Positions 26,797 to 35,437 are shown, counted from the first letter of the stretch. The stretch: DNA of 64,000 nt from Streptomyces clavifer (GCA_014651175.1 BMWJ01000015.1:62001-126000); one strand, 5' to 3'. Numbers and translations: made by a program. Notes: a model not told the origin generated them from the letters alone.

Positions 26797-27040
26797 GGGC
26801 GTCTCCCCCTCGCCGGACCCCCGTCGGGTCCCGTTCCGGGAACAGTGTCGCCCGACGCTCGCGGGCACCGTCAGCCGTTCGGCCACCCGGTCATGGTGCA
26901 CCTGGCACCACCCCCCGGTCCCGCCCTGCGCCCTCCCGGAGAGGGGGCCCCGGCGGCTGGGGCGGCCCGCCCCCTCCTCCTAGGTTCGAAGGTGCCTCGT
27001 CCGAGGCGATTCCGAGACATCTCCCAGGGGGCGAAACCGC

Positions 27041-29188
27041 ATGAAGGGCAACCTCGCGGCACGTATCGGTGTGTGGAGCGCACACCATCGCAGGACGGCC
27101 GTTCTCGGCTGGTTGCTCTTCGTCGTCCTCGCCACGGGCGTCGGCGGGGCCTCCGGCATGGTCGAGATGACCGAGTCGGAGAACGGCGCAGGCGACTCCG
27201 TGCGGGCCGAGCAGATCCTCGACGAGGCCGGACTCGCCCACCCCGCGGGCGAGCTGGTCATGGTGTCCGCGGCCCGGCCCGACGGCTGGCGCACCGCGGC
27301 CGGCGAGCTCGCCGCCGCCCTGAACCGCACCGGAGAGGTGACGGACATCGCGGATCCGGTCACGTCGAAGGACGGCAGGGAGGCGCTGATCACCTTCGCG
27401 ATGAAGGGGGACGCGGCGACCTCCGCCGACCGGGTGCAGCCGGTGCTGGACGCGGTCTCCGGGGTCCGGGAGGCCCGGACGGACGTCGAGATCGACCAGT
27501 TCGGTGAGGCCAGCGCGGGCAAGTGGCTCGGCGATCTGCTCTCCGAGGACTTCAGGAAGGCCGAATTCACCGCCGTTCCCCTCGCGCTGGGCATCCTGCT
27601 GGTCGCCTTCGGCGCCGTGGTGGCGGCCCTGCTCCCCGTCGGGCTCGCACTGACCGCGTGCATGGCCGCCTTCGGGCTGCTGTCGCTCGCCAGCCACCAA
27701 CTGCACCTCTTCCAGACCACGTACTCCGTGATGTTCCTGATGGGCTTCGCCGTCGGCGTCGACTACTGCCTCTTCTACCTGCGGCGCGAACGCGACGAGC
27801 GGGCGGCAGGACGCGACGCCGAGACGGCCCTGCGCATCGCGGCGGCCACCAGCGGCCGGGCCGTGCTCGTCTCCGGGCTCACCGTGATGGTGGCGATGGC
27901 CGGCATGTTCCTGTCCGGGCTGCTGCTGTTCAAGGGCTTCGCGCTCGCCACGATCATCGTCGTGTTCATCGCGATGCTGGGCTCCGTGACCGTGCTGCCC
28001 GCCCTGCTCTCCTGGCTCGGCGACCGCATCGACGCGGGCCGCGTACCGCTCCTGAACCGACGCGGCAAGCGGGGCACGAGGGCGAGCGGCGGCATCGCGG
28101 GCACCGTCCTCGGGCCCGTGCTGGCCGCCCCGAAGCTCTTCGCCGCCGGTTCCGTCGTCCTGCTGCTCGCCCTGGCCGCGCCCGCGCTGGGCATGAAGAC
28201 CGAACAGCTCGGCCTGGAGAAGCAGTTCGGCTCGGACTCACCGCTCGCGACCGCCCACCGGAACATCTCCGAGAGCTTCCCGGGCGGCCCCGCCCCGGCC
28301 CTCGTCGTGGTCCGTGCCGACGACATCGGCGCCCCCGGCATCCGTACCGCCCTCGGCACCTTCGACCAGGTCACCGTCCACGCGGAACGGAACATCGCGG
28401 AGATCGAGGTCCCGCTGCCCCGCGGCGAGGACGACCTGGCCGAACTGCGCGACCGGCGGGTGCCGGACGCCTTCGGAGGGACGGGTGCCCAGGCCTACGT
28501 CACCGGCGAGGTGGCCTCGTCCTCGGACTTCAACGACCAGCTGAAGCGCGGCATCGTCCCGGTCTTCGCCTTCGTCACCGGGGTGACCTTCCTGCTGATG
28601 CTGTTCTGCTTCCGCTCGTACGTCATCGCGGTGACGTCCGTCCTGCTCAACCTGCTCTCCGTCGCCGCCGCGTACGGGGTGATGACCGCCGTCTTCCAGC
28701 ACGGCCTGGGAGCCGGGCTGATCGGCTCGGAGGGCGTCGGAGCGATCGAGTCCTGGATGCCGCTGTTCGTCCTCGTGGTGCTGTTCGGCCTGTCGATGGA
28801 CTACCACGTGTTCGTGGTCTCCCGGATCCGGGAGGCCCGGGACAGCGGACTGGACACCCGGTCGGCGATCGATACGGGCATCCGGCGCACCGCGGGAGCG
28901 GTGACGGGCGCCGCGGCGATCATGGTGGCCGTCTTCTCGGTCTTCGGGACCCTGTCCATGCAGGACATGCAGCAGATGGGCGTCGGCCTCGCCGTCGCGG
29001 TGCTGCTGGACGCCACGGTCGTACGGATGGTCCTGCTGCCCTCGGTCATGTCGCTGCTGGGCGAACGGAACTGGAGGGTGCCGCGCATGCTCTCCCGGCT
29101 GCCGAGCCTGGAGCACGGCGAGCACGGCGAGCACGGCGGGACGGAGGGGACCGGTACGGAGCCGGTGCCGGCCGGATCGCGCGGCTGA
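27041..29188 (+). CDS. MMPL/RND-family exporter
   Basis: The 715-residue membrane protein shows two repeats of one membrane segment, a large outer loop and five further segments. Family features include FMLMGFAVGVDYCLFYLRRERDE near residue 230-255 and FGLSMDYHVFVVSRIREA near 580, both with the intramembrane Asp used for proton coupling. MMPL proteins export lipids, siderophores or drugs. A two-component system is encoded divergently, so the pump is probably induced by membrane or drug stress. The C-terminus has an odd run of EHGEHGEHGG. A bidirectional terminator follows. Confidence 0.92.
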   Translation: MKGNLAARIGVWSAHHRRTAVLGWLLFVVLATGVGGASGMVEMTESENGAGDSVRAEQILDEAGLAHPAGELVMVSAARPDGWRTAAGELAAALNRTGEVTDIADPVTSKDGREALITFAMKGDAATSADRVQPVLDAVSGVREARTDVEIDQFGEASAGKWLGDLLSEDFRKAEFTAVPLALGILLVAFGAVVAALLPVGLALTACMAAFGLLSLASHQLHLFQTTYSVMFLMGFAVGVDYCLFYLRRERDERAAGRDAETALRIAAATSGRAVLVSGLTVMVAMAGMFLSGLLLFKGFALATIIVVFIAMLGSVTVLPALLSWLGDRIDAGRVPLLNRRGKRGTRASGGIAGTVLGPVLAAPKLFAAGSVVLLLALAAPALGMKTEQLGLEKQFGSDSPLATAHRNISESFPGGPAPALVVVRADDIGAPGIRTALGTFDQVTVHAERNIAEIEVPLPRGEDDLAELRDRRVPDAFGGTGAQAYVTGEVASSSDFNDQLKRGIVPVFAFVTGVTFLLMLFCFRSYVIAVTSVLLNLLSVAAAYGVMTAVFQHGLGAGLIGSEGVGAIESWMPLFVLVVLFGLSMDYHVFVVSRIREARDSGLDTRSAIDTGIRRTAGAVTGAAAIMVAVFSVFGTLSMQDMQQMGVGLAVAVLLDATVVRMVLLPSVMSLLGERNWRVPRMLSRLPSLEHGEHGEHGGTEGTGTEPVPAGSRG

Positions 29189-29224
29189 GCCCGCACCCCG
29201 CGCGAGGTGCGGGACGGTGAACGG

Positions 29225-29253
29225 AGTGAGGCCCCGGTGTCCGGGGCCTCACT
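29225..29253. terminator. Bidirectional hairpin between MMPL and winged-helix genes
   Basis: A perfect 13-bp stem (AGTGAGGCCCCGG and its complement) with a 3-base loop sits between two convergent genes and should end both transcripts. Confidence 0.85.
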
Positions 29254-29269
29254 CGTGTCCACGACAGGA

Positions 29270-29896
29270 TCAGGGGGCGTACTTGTAGCCCACCCGCCGG
29301 ACGGTCTGGATCGAACGGCGGTGCTCCGCCCCCAGCTTGCGGCGCAGCCTGGCGACATGGACGTCGACGGTGCGCCCGTCGCCCACATGTCCGTAACCCC
29401 AGACCGTCGTCACCAGCTGATCGCGGGTGTGCACCCGGTGCGGGTGCGCCACCAGGTGCGCCAGCAGCTCGAATTCGAGGTACGTGAGGTCGAGCACGAC
29501 GCCGTCCACGGCGGCGGTGCGCCGGGTGGAGTCGATCCGCACGGGCCCGCCCGCCGGAGCCTCGGTGGCCGGCTCCGGCACGAGCTGCCGGTGCTGGGCG
29601 GTGGCCACGGCCCCGGCGAGGGCCGGCTGCTGGTCGGCCGGGACGAGAACCAGGTAGCCGACCATCGGCGGCCGGCCCGGCAGCGCCGGCAAGGTGTGCT
29701 GGGGGGCGGGCAGCCAGGTGGCACCCGGCGGCAGGAAGCCGGCCACGTCGGGGAGCTCGGCGACCTCGTCACGGTCGACGGCACGCAGCCGGGGGCGGTT
29801 CGGGGACAGGGCGGTGCGGGCGGTGGTGGCCGCAGCGGACACCGTGGACGCCGCGGTGGCGGCGGACGCGGTGGAGAAGGTGCGAGTGTTCGCCAT
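29270..29896 (-). CDS. Winged-helix (OmpR-type DNA-binding) regulator without receiver domain
   Basis: The 208-residue product ends in an OmpR/PhoB-type winged helix at about 112-208 (LTYLEFELLAHLVAHP, VDVHVARLRRKLG, RRVGYKYAP). The N-terminal half is an Ala/Thr-rich tail and a segment with LVLVPADQQPAL that lacks the Asp phosphorylation site, so it is not an ordinary response regulator. Similar orphan regulators occur in streptomycetes. The ATG at 29896 is the first start after which the sequence looks conserved; an upstream ATG at 30025 would add 43 Arg/Ser-rich residues. Target unknown; no link to glnII is shown beyond proximity. Confidence 0.85.
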   Translation of the reverse strand: MANTRTFSTASAATAASTVSAAATTARTALSPNRPRLRAVDRDEVAELPDVAGFLPPGATWLPAPQHTLPALPGRPPMVGYLVLVPADQQPALAGAVATAQHRQLVPEPATEAPAGGPVRIDSTRRTAAVDGVVLDLTYLEFELLAHLVAHPHRVHTRDQLVTTVWGYGHVGDGRTVDVHVARLRRKLGAEHRRSIQTVRRVGYKYAP

Positions 29897-30207
29897 GAGG
29901 GTCAGCTCTTTCGCGCGAGAGGTCGTCGAGGGACGTACGTCGTGCGCGCGGGCCGAAGGCCGGGGTGAGGCGGCTTTAGAGGGCCTGCGCGTTCCACGCG
30001 CGGCAACACACCCGGTCGAAGTCATGATGCTGACGGGAGGGCCAGAACGGCTCGAGGTCGCTGCGACCCGACGAGGTGTACTGGAAGCTGGCCATGTCCT
30101 CCATTGAAGCAGAGATTGCGGCTGTGCATCAGAGCCCTCTCACCCGTCGATACGGTCCCGCCGAGTTACCTTCCTCACCTGCCACTTCCCCCTCCGGGCC
30201 CCGCCCG

Positions 30208-30246
30208 CCAGGCACGGGGCGGTCCCACGGCCCGCCCCGTGCCTGG
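30208..30246. terminator. First of two tandem hairpins downstream of glnII
   Basis: A perfect 15-bp stem (CCAGGCACGGGGCGG and its complement) has a 9-base loop. On the minus strand it lies 79-117 bases past the glnII stop. The stretch 29897-30207, upstream of the winged-helix gene, shows no gene. Confidence 0.7.
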
Positions 30247-30270
30247 TCCGCGCGAGGAGGCCCCGCACAC

Positions 30271-30308
30271 AGCGAGGGCGCCCACCGCGGCCGGTGGGCG
30301 CCCTCGCT
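30271..30308 (-). terminator. glnII terminator hairpin
   Basis: A perfect 17-bp stem (AGCGAGGGCGCCCACCG and its complement) with a 4-base loop lies 17 bases after the glnII stop on the minus strand. Confidence 0.85.
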
Positions 30309-30324
30309 GCACGTGGGGTGCGGA

Positions 30325-31368
30325 TCAGACCTGGTCGGCCTTCTCCAGCGCGGTGCAGCAGGTGTCGACGATCAGCCGCGTGACGACGTACGGGTCGACG
30401 TTGGCGTTCGGGCGACGGTCCTCGATGTAGCCCTTCTGGTCCTGCTCGACCTGCCACGGGATGCGGACCGAGGCGCCGCGGTTGGAGACGCCGTAGCTGT
30501 ACTCGTTCCACGGGGCGGTCTCGTGCAGGCCGGTCAGACGGTCGTCGATGCCCGCGCCGTAGTTCTTGACGTGGTCCATCGGCTTCGAGCCCTCACCGAG
30601 CGACTCGGCCGCGGTGATGATCGCCTCGTAGCCCTCGCGCATGGCCTTCGTGGAGAAGTTGGTGTGCGCGCCCGCACCGTTCCAGTCACCCTTGACCGGC
30701 TTCGGGTCCAGCGTCGCGGAGACGTTGAAGTCCTCGGCGGTGCGGTACAGCAGCCAGCGCGCGATCCACAGGTGGTCGGAGACCTCCAGCGGGGAGACCG
30801 GTCCGACCTGGAACTCCCACTGGCCGGGCATGACCTCGGCGTTGATGCCGGAGATGGCCAGACCGGCCTGCAGGCAGTTGTCGAGGTGCTTCTCGACGAT
30901 GTCGCGGCCGAAGATCTCGTCCGCGCCCACACCGCAGTAGTAGCCGCCCTGCGCGGCCGGGAAGCCGCCCTCGGGGAAGCCCAGCGGGCGGTGGCCGTCG
31001 AAGAAGGTGTACTCCTGCTCGATGCCGAAGATCGGCTCCTGGCCCGCGAACTGTTCGGCGACCGGGCGCAGCTCGGCGCGGGTGTTGGACTCGTGCGGAG
31101 TCATGTCGATGTTGAAGACCTCGCACAGGACGAGGATGTCGTCACCGCCGCGGATCGGGTCCGGACACGCGAAGACCGGCTTCAGCACCCGGTCGGAGGC
31201 GTGGCCCTCGGCCTGGTTGGTGCTCGAACCGTCGAAGCCCCAGATGGGCAGATCCGCCACGCCCTGCGAGGGGCTGCCGGCCATGATCTTCGTCTTGGAA
31301 CGAAGCTTGGCGGTCGGCTCGGTGCCGTCGATCCAGATGTACTCAGCCTTGAACGTCACGGACGCCAT
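30325..31368 (-). CDS. glnII: Glutamine synthetase type II (eukaryotic-type GlnII)
   Basis: The 347-residue enzyme matches GSII, not the 470-residue bacterial GSI. It starts MASVTFKAEYIWIDG and shows the family motifs WGFDGSST near 43-50, FGIEQEYTFFDG near 113-125 (metal ligands) and NGAGAHTNFST near 228-238 (ATP and glutamate site). It makes glutamine from glutamate, ammonia and ATP in the cytoplasm. GSII lacks the adenylylation Tyr, so control is mainly transcriptional; a four-box GlnR site lies 47-84 bases upstream. Streptomycetes and relatives carry GSII in addition to GlnA. The DNA-level isolated position with its own terminator suggests a single-gene transcript. Confidence 0.97.
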   Translation of the reverse strand: MASVTFKAEYIWIDGTEPTAKLRSKTKIMAGSPSQGVADLPIWGFDGSSTNQAEGHASDRVLKPVFACPDPIRGGDDILVLCEVFNIDMTPHESNTRAELRPVAEQFAGQEPIFGIEQEYTFFDGHRPLGFPEGGFPAAQGGYYCGVGADEIFGRDIVEKHLDNCLQAGLAISGINAEVMPGQWEFQVGPVSPLEVSDHLWIARWLLYRTAEDFNVSATLDPKPVKGDWNGAGAHTNFSTKAMREGYEAIITAAESLGEGSKPMDHVKNYGAGIDDRLTGLHETAPWNEYSYGVSNRGASVRIPWQVEQDQKGYIEDRRPNANVDPYVVTRLIVDTCCTALEKADQV

Positions 31369-31414
31369 CCTTTGCGGGTGCTGCGGTCTATGGTGCGCAG
31401 CTTCGCAAGGTGCG

Positions 31415-31452
31415 ATTTCCCGACCGTTGCCCGAATGTGAACCCGGTGTTAC
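31415..31452 (-). promoter_or_regulatory. GlnR binding site upstream of glnII
   Basis: On the minus strand the boxes read GTAAC, TTCAC, GCAAC and GAAAT, each separated by exactly six bases. This is the gTnAc-n6-GaAAc-n6-gTnAc-n6-GaAAc pattern of the nitrogen regulator GlnR. It ends 46 bases before the glnII ATG. Confidence 0.85.
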
Positions 31453-31564
31453 CGAGGTTTTCCCGAAGTGCCGGACGGCAGGTCCCCGCGGCCACGGGGC
31501 GTCTCACCCTGCGGCGCACTGGATACGGTCCGTGCCCCGGACCCGGCCGGGGCACACTGGCGGC

Positions 31565-32509
31565 ATGACCACACCCGCTGCCTCCGGTCCGGCCGCCTCC
31601 CGTACCCCGATACGGATCGGCCTCGTCGGCGCCGGCCCCTGGGCCCGCCTGACCCACGCCCCGGCCCTCGCGGCCCACCCCGATGTCGAGCTGAGCGGGG
31701 TCTGGGGCCGCAGGCCCGAGGCCGCGGACGCGCTCGCCGCCGCCCACGGCACCCGGGCGTACACGGGCGAGGCGGGCATCGACGCGCTCCTCGCCGTCAG
31801 CGACGCGGTCGCCTTCGCCGTGCCGCCGGACATCCAGGCACCGCTGGCCGCGCGGGCCGCCGCCGCCGGATGCCACCTCCTGATGGACAAGCCGGTCGCG
31901 ACGACGGTGGCGGGCGCGCGCGAGGTGGCCGAGGCCGCCGAGCGGGCCCAGGTCGCCTCCGTGGTCTTCTGCACGCTCCGGTTCGCGCCCGGGACAGCCG
32001 GATGGATCGCCGAACAGGCCGCGTCGGGCGGCTGGTTCACGGCCCGCGCCCAGTGGATCGGGGCGCTGTACGCCCCGGGCACGAGCAACGAGTTCGCCGC
32101 CTCGCCCTGGCGCCGCGAGAAGGGGGCGCTGTGGGACGTCGGCCCGCACGCGCTCTCCGTGCTGATCCCGGTGCTGGGCGACGTGACGGAGGTGACGGCG
32201 GCCCGCGGCCCGGCCGACGCCACGCATCTGCTGCTCCGGCACACCTCCGGTGCGTCCAGCACGGTGACGCTCGCGCTGGACGCACCGGTGGGCGCGACGG
32301 GGACGGAGGTCGAATTCAGGGGCGAGCGGGGGACGAGCCTCCTGCCCGCGGGCTACGACGACGCGCTCGCCGCGTTCCGGGTGGCGCTGGACGCGCTGAT
32401 CGGCGCGGCGCGCACGGGAGTGGCGCACCCCTGTGACGTGCGCTTCGGGCTGCGGCTCACGGAGGTGCTGGCGCAGGCCGAGGCGGGCCTGGGACCGGTA
32501 CGGGCCTGA
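31565..32509 (+). CDS. Gfo/Idh/MocA-family oxidoreductase
   Basis: The 314-residue protein has an N-terminal Rossmann fold (IGLVGAGPWARLTHAPAL, residues about 16-33), followed by HLLMDKPVAT near residues 99-108, where the Lys of the DKP motif is the usual catalytic or cofactor-site residue. A C-terminal alpha/beta domain contains WDVGPHAL (about 193-200), with His near the active site. These enzymes oxidise or reduce sugars or related polyols with NAD(P). No sugar pathway genes are adjacent, so the substrate is open. It converges on the MocR gene across a 177-base gap without a clear hairpin. Confidence 0.9.
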   Translation: MTTPAASGPAASRTPIRIGLVGAGPWARLTHAPALAAHPDVELSGVWGRRPEAADALAAAHGTRAYTGEAGIDALLAVSDAVAFAVPPDIQAPLAARAAAAGCHLLMDKPVATTVAGAREVAEAAERAQVASVVFCTLRFAPGTAGWIAEQAASGGWFTARAQWIGALYAPGTSNEFAASPWRREKGALWDVGPHALSVLIPVLGDVTEVTAARGPADATHLLLRHTSGASSTVTLALDAPVGATGTEVEFRGERGTSLLPAGYDDALAAFRVALDALIGAARTGVAHPCDVRFGLRLTEVLAQAEAGLGPVRA

Positions 32510-32686
32510 GGACCGCCCGCCGCCGAGTGCCGTCGCCGGCCCGGTACGGACGCGCGACGAGGCCCGCGTGACACGTGGGGCTCCTGTCCGCCCCGGCCGG
32601 GCGGGGGACCCCGCGACCGGCCCGGACGCGTGCGCGCCCCCGCGTCCGCGTGGCCGGACGCCTCGTTCCGACGGCCGCGACCCGTG

Positions 32687-34105
32687 TCATTCCGGGGGCA
32701 GTGCCCGGCACAGTGCCTCCAGGGCCGGCGCGTACGCGTGCTCGGCGGGGGTCGCGTACCCCACGACCAGCCCGTCCCTCCCGGCCCCGGCGGCCGGGTG
32801 CAGGTACCCGGCGAGCCCTTCGACCGCCAGCCCCTGCCAGGCCGCGGCCCGCACCACCGAACGCTCCGTGCCGCGCGGCAGTTCCAGCACGGCGTGCAGC
32901 CCCGCCGCGATCCCGGACACCCGGACCTGCGGGGCGCGCCGCTCCAGCGCCGCCACGAGCTGGTCGCGACGGCGCCGGTGGCGCTGCCGCATCCGGCGCA
33001 CCTGGCGGTCGTACGCCCCCGACCCGACGAAGTCCGCGAGGGTCAGCTGCTCCGTGGCGCTCGACCACTGCTCCCGCTCGCCCTTCGCCGCGACGACACC
33101 GTCCACCAGCCGCTCGGGCAGCACCATCCAGCCGATCCGCAGCGTGGGCGAGAGACTCTTGCTGACCGAACCCAGCAGCACCACGTGCTCCGGATCGAGC
33201 CCCTGCACGGCCCCCACCGGCTGCCGGTCGTAGCGGAACTCCCCGTCGTAGTCGTCCTCCACGACCAGACCGCCCGTCGCCCGCGCCCAGTCGACGACGG
33301 CCGCCCGGCGCTCCGGGTGCAGCGGGCCGCCCGTCGGGAACTGGTGCGCGGGGGTGAGCAGCACCGCACGCTCGCCCCGCCCCAACTCCCGCACGAGCGC
33401 CCCGTCCCCGTCGACGGTGACCGGCCGGGTCCGGACCCCCCGGGCAGCCAGCAGCTCCCGGTGGTACGGCAGTCCGTACGCCTCCACCGCCCACGGCCCG
33501 CCCACCACCTCCGCCAGCAGCCGCAGCGCGTGCGCGGCGCCCGAACAGAGCACGATCCGGTCCGCGGAGGTCCGCACACCCCGCACCCGGGCGAGGTAGC
33601 CGGCCAGCGCCTCCCGCAGCTCCGGCCGGCCCTGCGGGTCACCGGGCCCGAACGCGTCGTGCGGGGCCCGCGTCAGCGCCCGCCGGGCCGAGGCCACCCA
33701 GGCGCTCCGGGGGAAGGCGGAGGGGTCGGGCTTCCCCTGCACCAGATCGTGGACCGGGCGGGCGGCCCGCTCGGGGGTGCGCCGCCGGTGGGCCCGGGCG
33801 AGAGGGACGGCCCGTTCGGCGACCCTGGTCCCCGAGCCCTGCCGGGCGGCCAGCCAGCCCTCGGCGACGAGCTCGGCGTAGGCGTCGGCCACGGTGTTGC
33901 GGGCCAGCCCGAGGTCGGCGGCGAGCGAACGGTACGGCGGCAGCCGGGCCCCCGGCGCCAGTCGGCCGCTCCGGACCGCGTCGCGCAGCGCCCGCATCAG
34001 GACGGCCCGCCGATTGCCCGTGCCTCTGAGCTCCAACGGCAGGTCACTGCCCAGGACCTCCGCCGAATTGACCCATGAATCCACCACTGGAATGCACCCC
34101 GTCAC
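32687..34105 (-). CDS. MocR/PdxR-type GntR regulator with aminotransferase domain
   Basis: The 472-residue protein joins a GntR winged helix (about 31-95, LPPYRSLAADLGLARNTVADAY) to a fold-type I aminotransferase-like domain (about 120-470). The PLP lysine is Lys316 in SVSKSLSP, and VVEDDYDGEF near 281-290 supplies the PLP ring-binding Asp. MocR proteins sense PLP or an amino compound and regulate genes beside them. The GTG at 34105 has a TAGGAGG site 11 bases upstream; an in-frame GTG at 34084 is an alternative. It is divergent from the AhpD-like gene by only 29 bases, which is the likely target and shares its promoter DNA. Confidence 0.9.
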   Translation of the reverse strand: MTGCIPVVDSWVNSAEVLGSDLPLELRGTGNRRAVLMRALRDAVRSGRLAPGARLPPYRSLAADLGLARNTVADAYAELVAEGWLAARQGSGTRVAERAVPLARAHRRRTPERAARPVHDLVQGKPDPSAFPRSAWVASARRALTRAPHDAFGPGDPQGRPELREALAGYLARVRGVRTSADRIVLCSGAAHALRLLAEVVGGPWAVEAYGLPYHRELLAARGVRTRPVTVDGDGALVRELGRGERAVLLTPAHQFPTGGPLHPERRAAVVDWARATGGLVVEDDYDGEFRYDRQPVGAVQGLDPEHVVLLGSVSKSLSPTLRIGWMVLPERLVDGVVAAKGEREQWSSATEQLTLADFVGSGAYDRQVRRMRQRHRRRRDQLVAALERRAPQVRVSGIAAGLHAVLELPRGTERSVVRAAAWQGLAVEGLAGYLHPAAGAGRDGLVVGYATPAEHAYAPALEALCRALPPE

Positions 34106-34134
34106 CGGTCACCGAACCTCCTAGATTCGTACCC

Positions 34135-34632
34135 ATGACGACGACAGAGATCAAGCCCGGCACCGGCACGACCCCCACCGCCTCCACCGTCCGGCTCAAT
34201 TTCGCGCAGGCCGCGCCCAAGGTCTTCCGCGCCGTGGTCGGCCTGGACGCCGCAGCCCGCGAGAGCCTGGACCCGGCCCTCGTGGAGCTGGTCCAGATCC
34301 GCTCCTCGCACCTCAACCACTGCGCGTACTGCCTCCACATGCACACCACCGACGCCCGGAAGGCGGGCGAGAGCGAGGAGCGGCTGCACATGGTCGCCGT
34401 CTGGCAGGAGGCGGCGCACTTCTTCACGGAGAAGGAACAGGCGGCCCTCGCCCTCACGGACGCGGTCACCCGCGTCGCCGACGCCGGCGTGCCGGACGCC
34501 GTGTACGAGCGTGCCGCGGCCCACTTCGACGAGCGGGAGCTGGCCGGACTGCTGGCCCTGATCCTCACGATCAACACCTGGAACCGCATCGCCCTCGCCA
34601 CGGCCAAGCGCGCCGGCACCGACGGGCGCTGA
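34135..34632 (+). CDS. AhpD/carboxymuconolactone decarboxylase-family protein
   Basis: The 165-residue product has the alkylhydroperoxidase-core motif: Glu51 with Cys63 and Cys66 and His70 in HCAYCLHMH. This CxxC site reduces peroxides in AhpD homologues. The gene lies divergently from the MocR-type regulator, which recurs in other bacteria. There is no ribosome site before the ATG; instead TAGATT sits seven bases upstream (34122-34127) and could be a -10 box for a leaderless transcript. An in-frame ATG at 34075 would overlap the MocR start and is less likely. Confidence 0.9.
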   Translation: MTTTEIKPGTGTTPTASTVRLNFAQAAPKVFRAVVGLDAAARESLDPALVELVQIRSSHLNHCAYCLHMHTTDARKAGESEERLHMVAVWQEAAHFFTEKEQAALALTDAVTRVADAGVPDAVYERAAAHFDERELAGLLALILTINTWNRIALATAKRAGTDGR

Positions 34633-34647
34633 CCCGCCGCCGATGAC

Positions 34648-34678
34648 AGGGGCTCCGGGCCCGCGGCCCGGTGCCCCT
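34648..34678. terminator. Hairpin between convergent AhpD-like and ArsC-like genes
   Basis: Arms AGGGGCTCCGGGCC and GGCCCGGTGCCCCT pair with one T-T mismatch around a 3-base loop, in the 50-base gap between the stops of two convergent genes. Confidence 0.75.
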
Positions 34679-34682
34679 CGGC

Positions 34683-35042
34683 TCACCGCCCGAGAGCGTC
34701 CCGCACGGCCTCCTCCGACCGGGCCACCACCGCGGTCCCGTCCTGCGCGGTGATGATCGGCCGCTGGATCAGCTTCGGGTGCTCGGCCAGCGCCGAGATC
34801 CACCGCTCGCGCGAACCGGCGTCCTTGGGCCAGTCCTCGAGCCCCAGCTCCCCGGCGTCCGCCTCCCGGGTCCGGGTGATGTCCCAGGGCTCCAGCCCGA
34901 GCCGGTCGAGCACGGCCCGGATCTCGTCGGGGGAGGGCACGTCCTCCAGGTAGCGGCGGACCGTGTACTCGGCGCCCTCGGCATCGAGCAGATCCACCGC
35001 GCTGCGGCATTTCGAGCAGGCGGGATTGATCCAGATCTCCAT
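34683..35042 (-). CDS. ArsC/Spx-family reductase-like protein
   Basis: The 119-residue protein has a thioredoxin-like fold start with MEIWINPACSKCRSA, giving Cys9 and Cys12. The segment RPIITAQDGTAVVAR near residues 93-107 contains the Arg-Pro-Ile turn that marks the ArsC/Spx family. True arsenate reductases use the first Cys with three downstream Arg residues; no other arsenic genes are nearby, so a role in arsenate resistance is not established. The second Cys in CxxC is unusual against the more common NPxCSKSR pattern. Confidence 0.82.
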   Translation of the reverse strand: MEIWINPACSKCRSAVDLLDAEGAEYTVRRYLEDVPSPDEIRAVLDRLGLEPWDITRTREADAGELGLEDWPKDAGSRERWISALAEHPKLIQRPIITAQDGTAVVARSEEAVRDALGR

Positions 35043-35071
35043 GGGGCCAAGGGTACGGGAGGGATCCCCGA

Positions 35072-35095
35072 AATAGCCTCTGGCCAGGGGCTATT
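35072..35095. promoter_or_regulatory. 24-bp near-palindrome upstream of a small conserved gene
   Basis: Arms AATAGCC and GGCTATT flank a centre containing TGGCCA; only one pair in the 24 bases does not match. It lies between divergent ArsC-like and small hypothetical genes and overlaps a TTGTCA element with TAAAAT farther on (35111-35116), so it looks like an operator. Confidence 0.55.
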
Positions 35096-35160
35096 GTCAG
35101 TGGGAGGCAGTAAAATGGAGGGAGTTCGTGAGGGTTCCACCACCTGCCAGGAGGTAGCCG

Positions 35161-35430
35161 ATGGCCGTTGCCGCAGCCACGACCGAGCCGCTCCACCCGC
35201 CCCTTCGGAAGAAGCCGCTGCCCGCGGGCCGGCCCCGCGAGTGGTACGTCTCGCACAACCGCCGTCTCAAGGCCATGCGCCTGGCGATCGCCCTTCTCGA
35301 CACGGGCGTCTACCAGCCGTCGAGCGCCGACAACAGCAGGATCCGCGCGGCCGCCGACCGACTCGCCATCCACCCGCCGTCCGACACCACCTGCCGCATG
35401 GTCCGCACGCTGATCCGCCACGGCCGCTGA
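35161..35430 (+). CDS. Conserved small hypothetical protein
   Basis: The 89-residue product is basic and has no known domain. It contains PREWYVSHNRRLKAMRLAIALLDTGVY near residues 25-51 and ends in RMVRTLIRHGR, features of a helical, possibly nucleic-acid-binding protein. A consensus AGGAGG ribosome site lies six bases before the ATG, so it is certainly translated. A strong terminator follows directly and a palindrome lies upstream, so it is a single-gene unit. Homologues are, to my knowledge, unnamed streptomycete proteins. Confidence 0.75.
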   Translation: MAVAAATTEPLHPPLRKKPLPAGRPREWYVSHNRRLKAMRLAIALLDTGVYQPSSADNSRIRAAADRLAIHPPSDTTCRMVRTLIRHGR

Positions 35431-35437
35431 CACCCGC

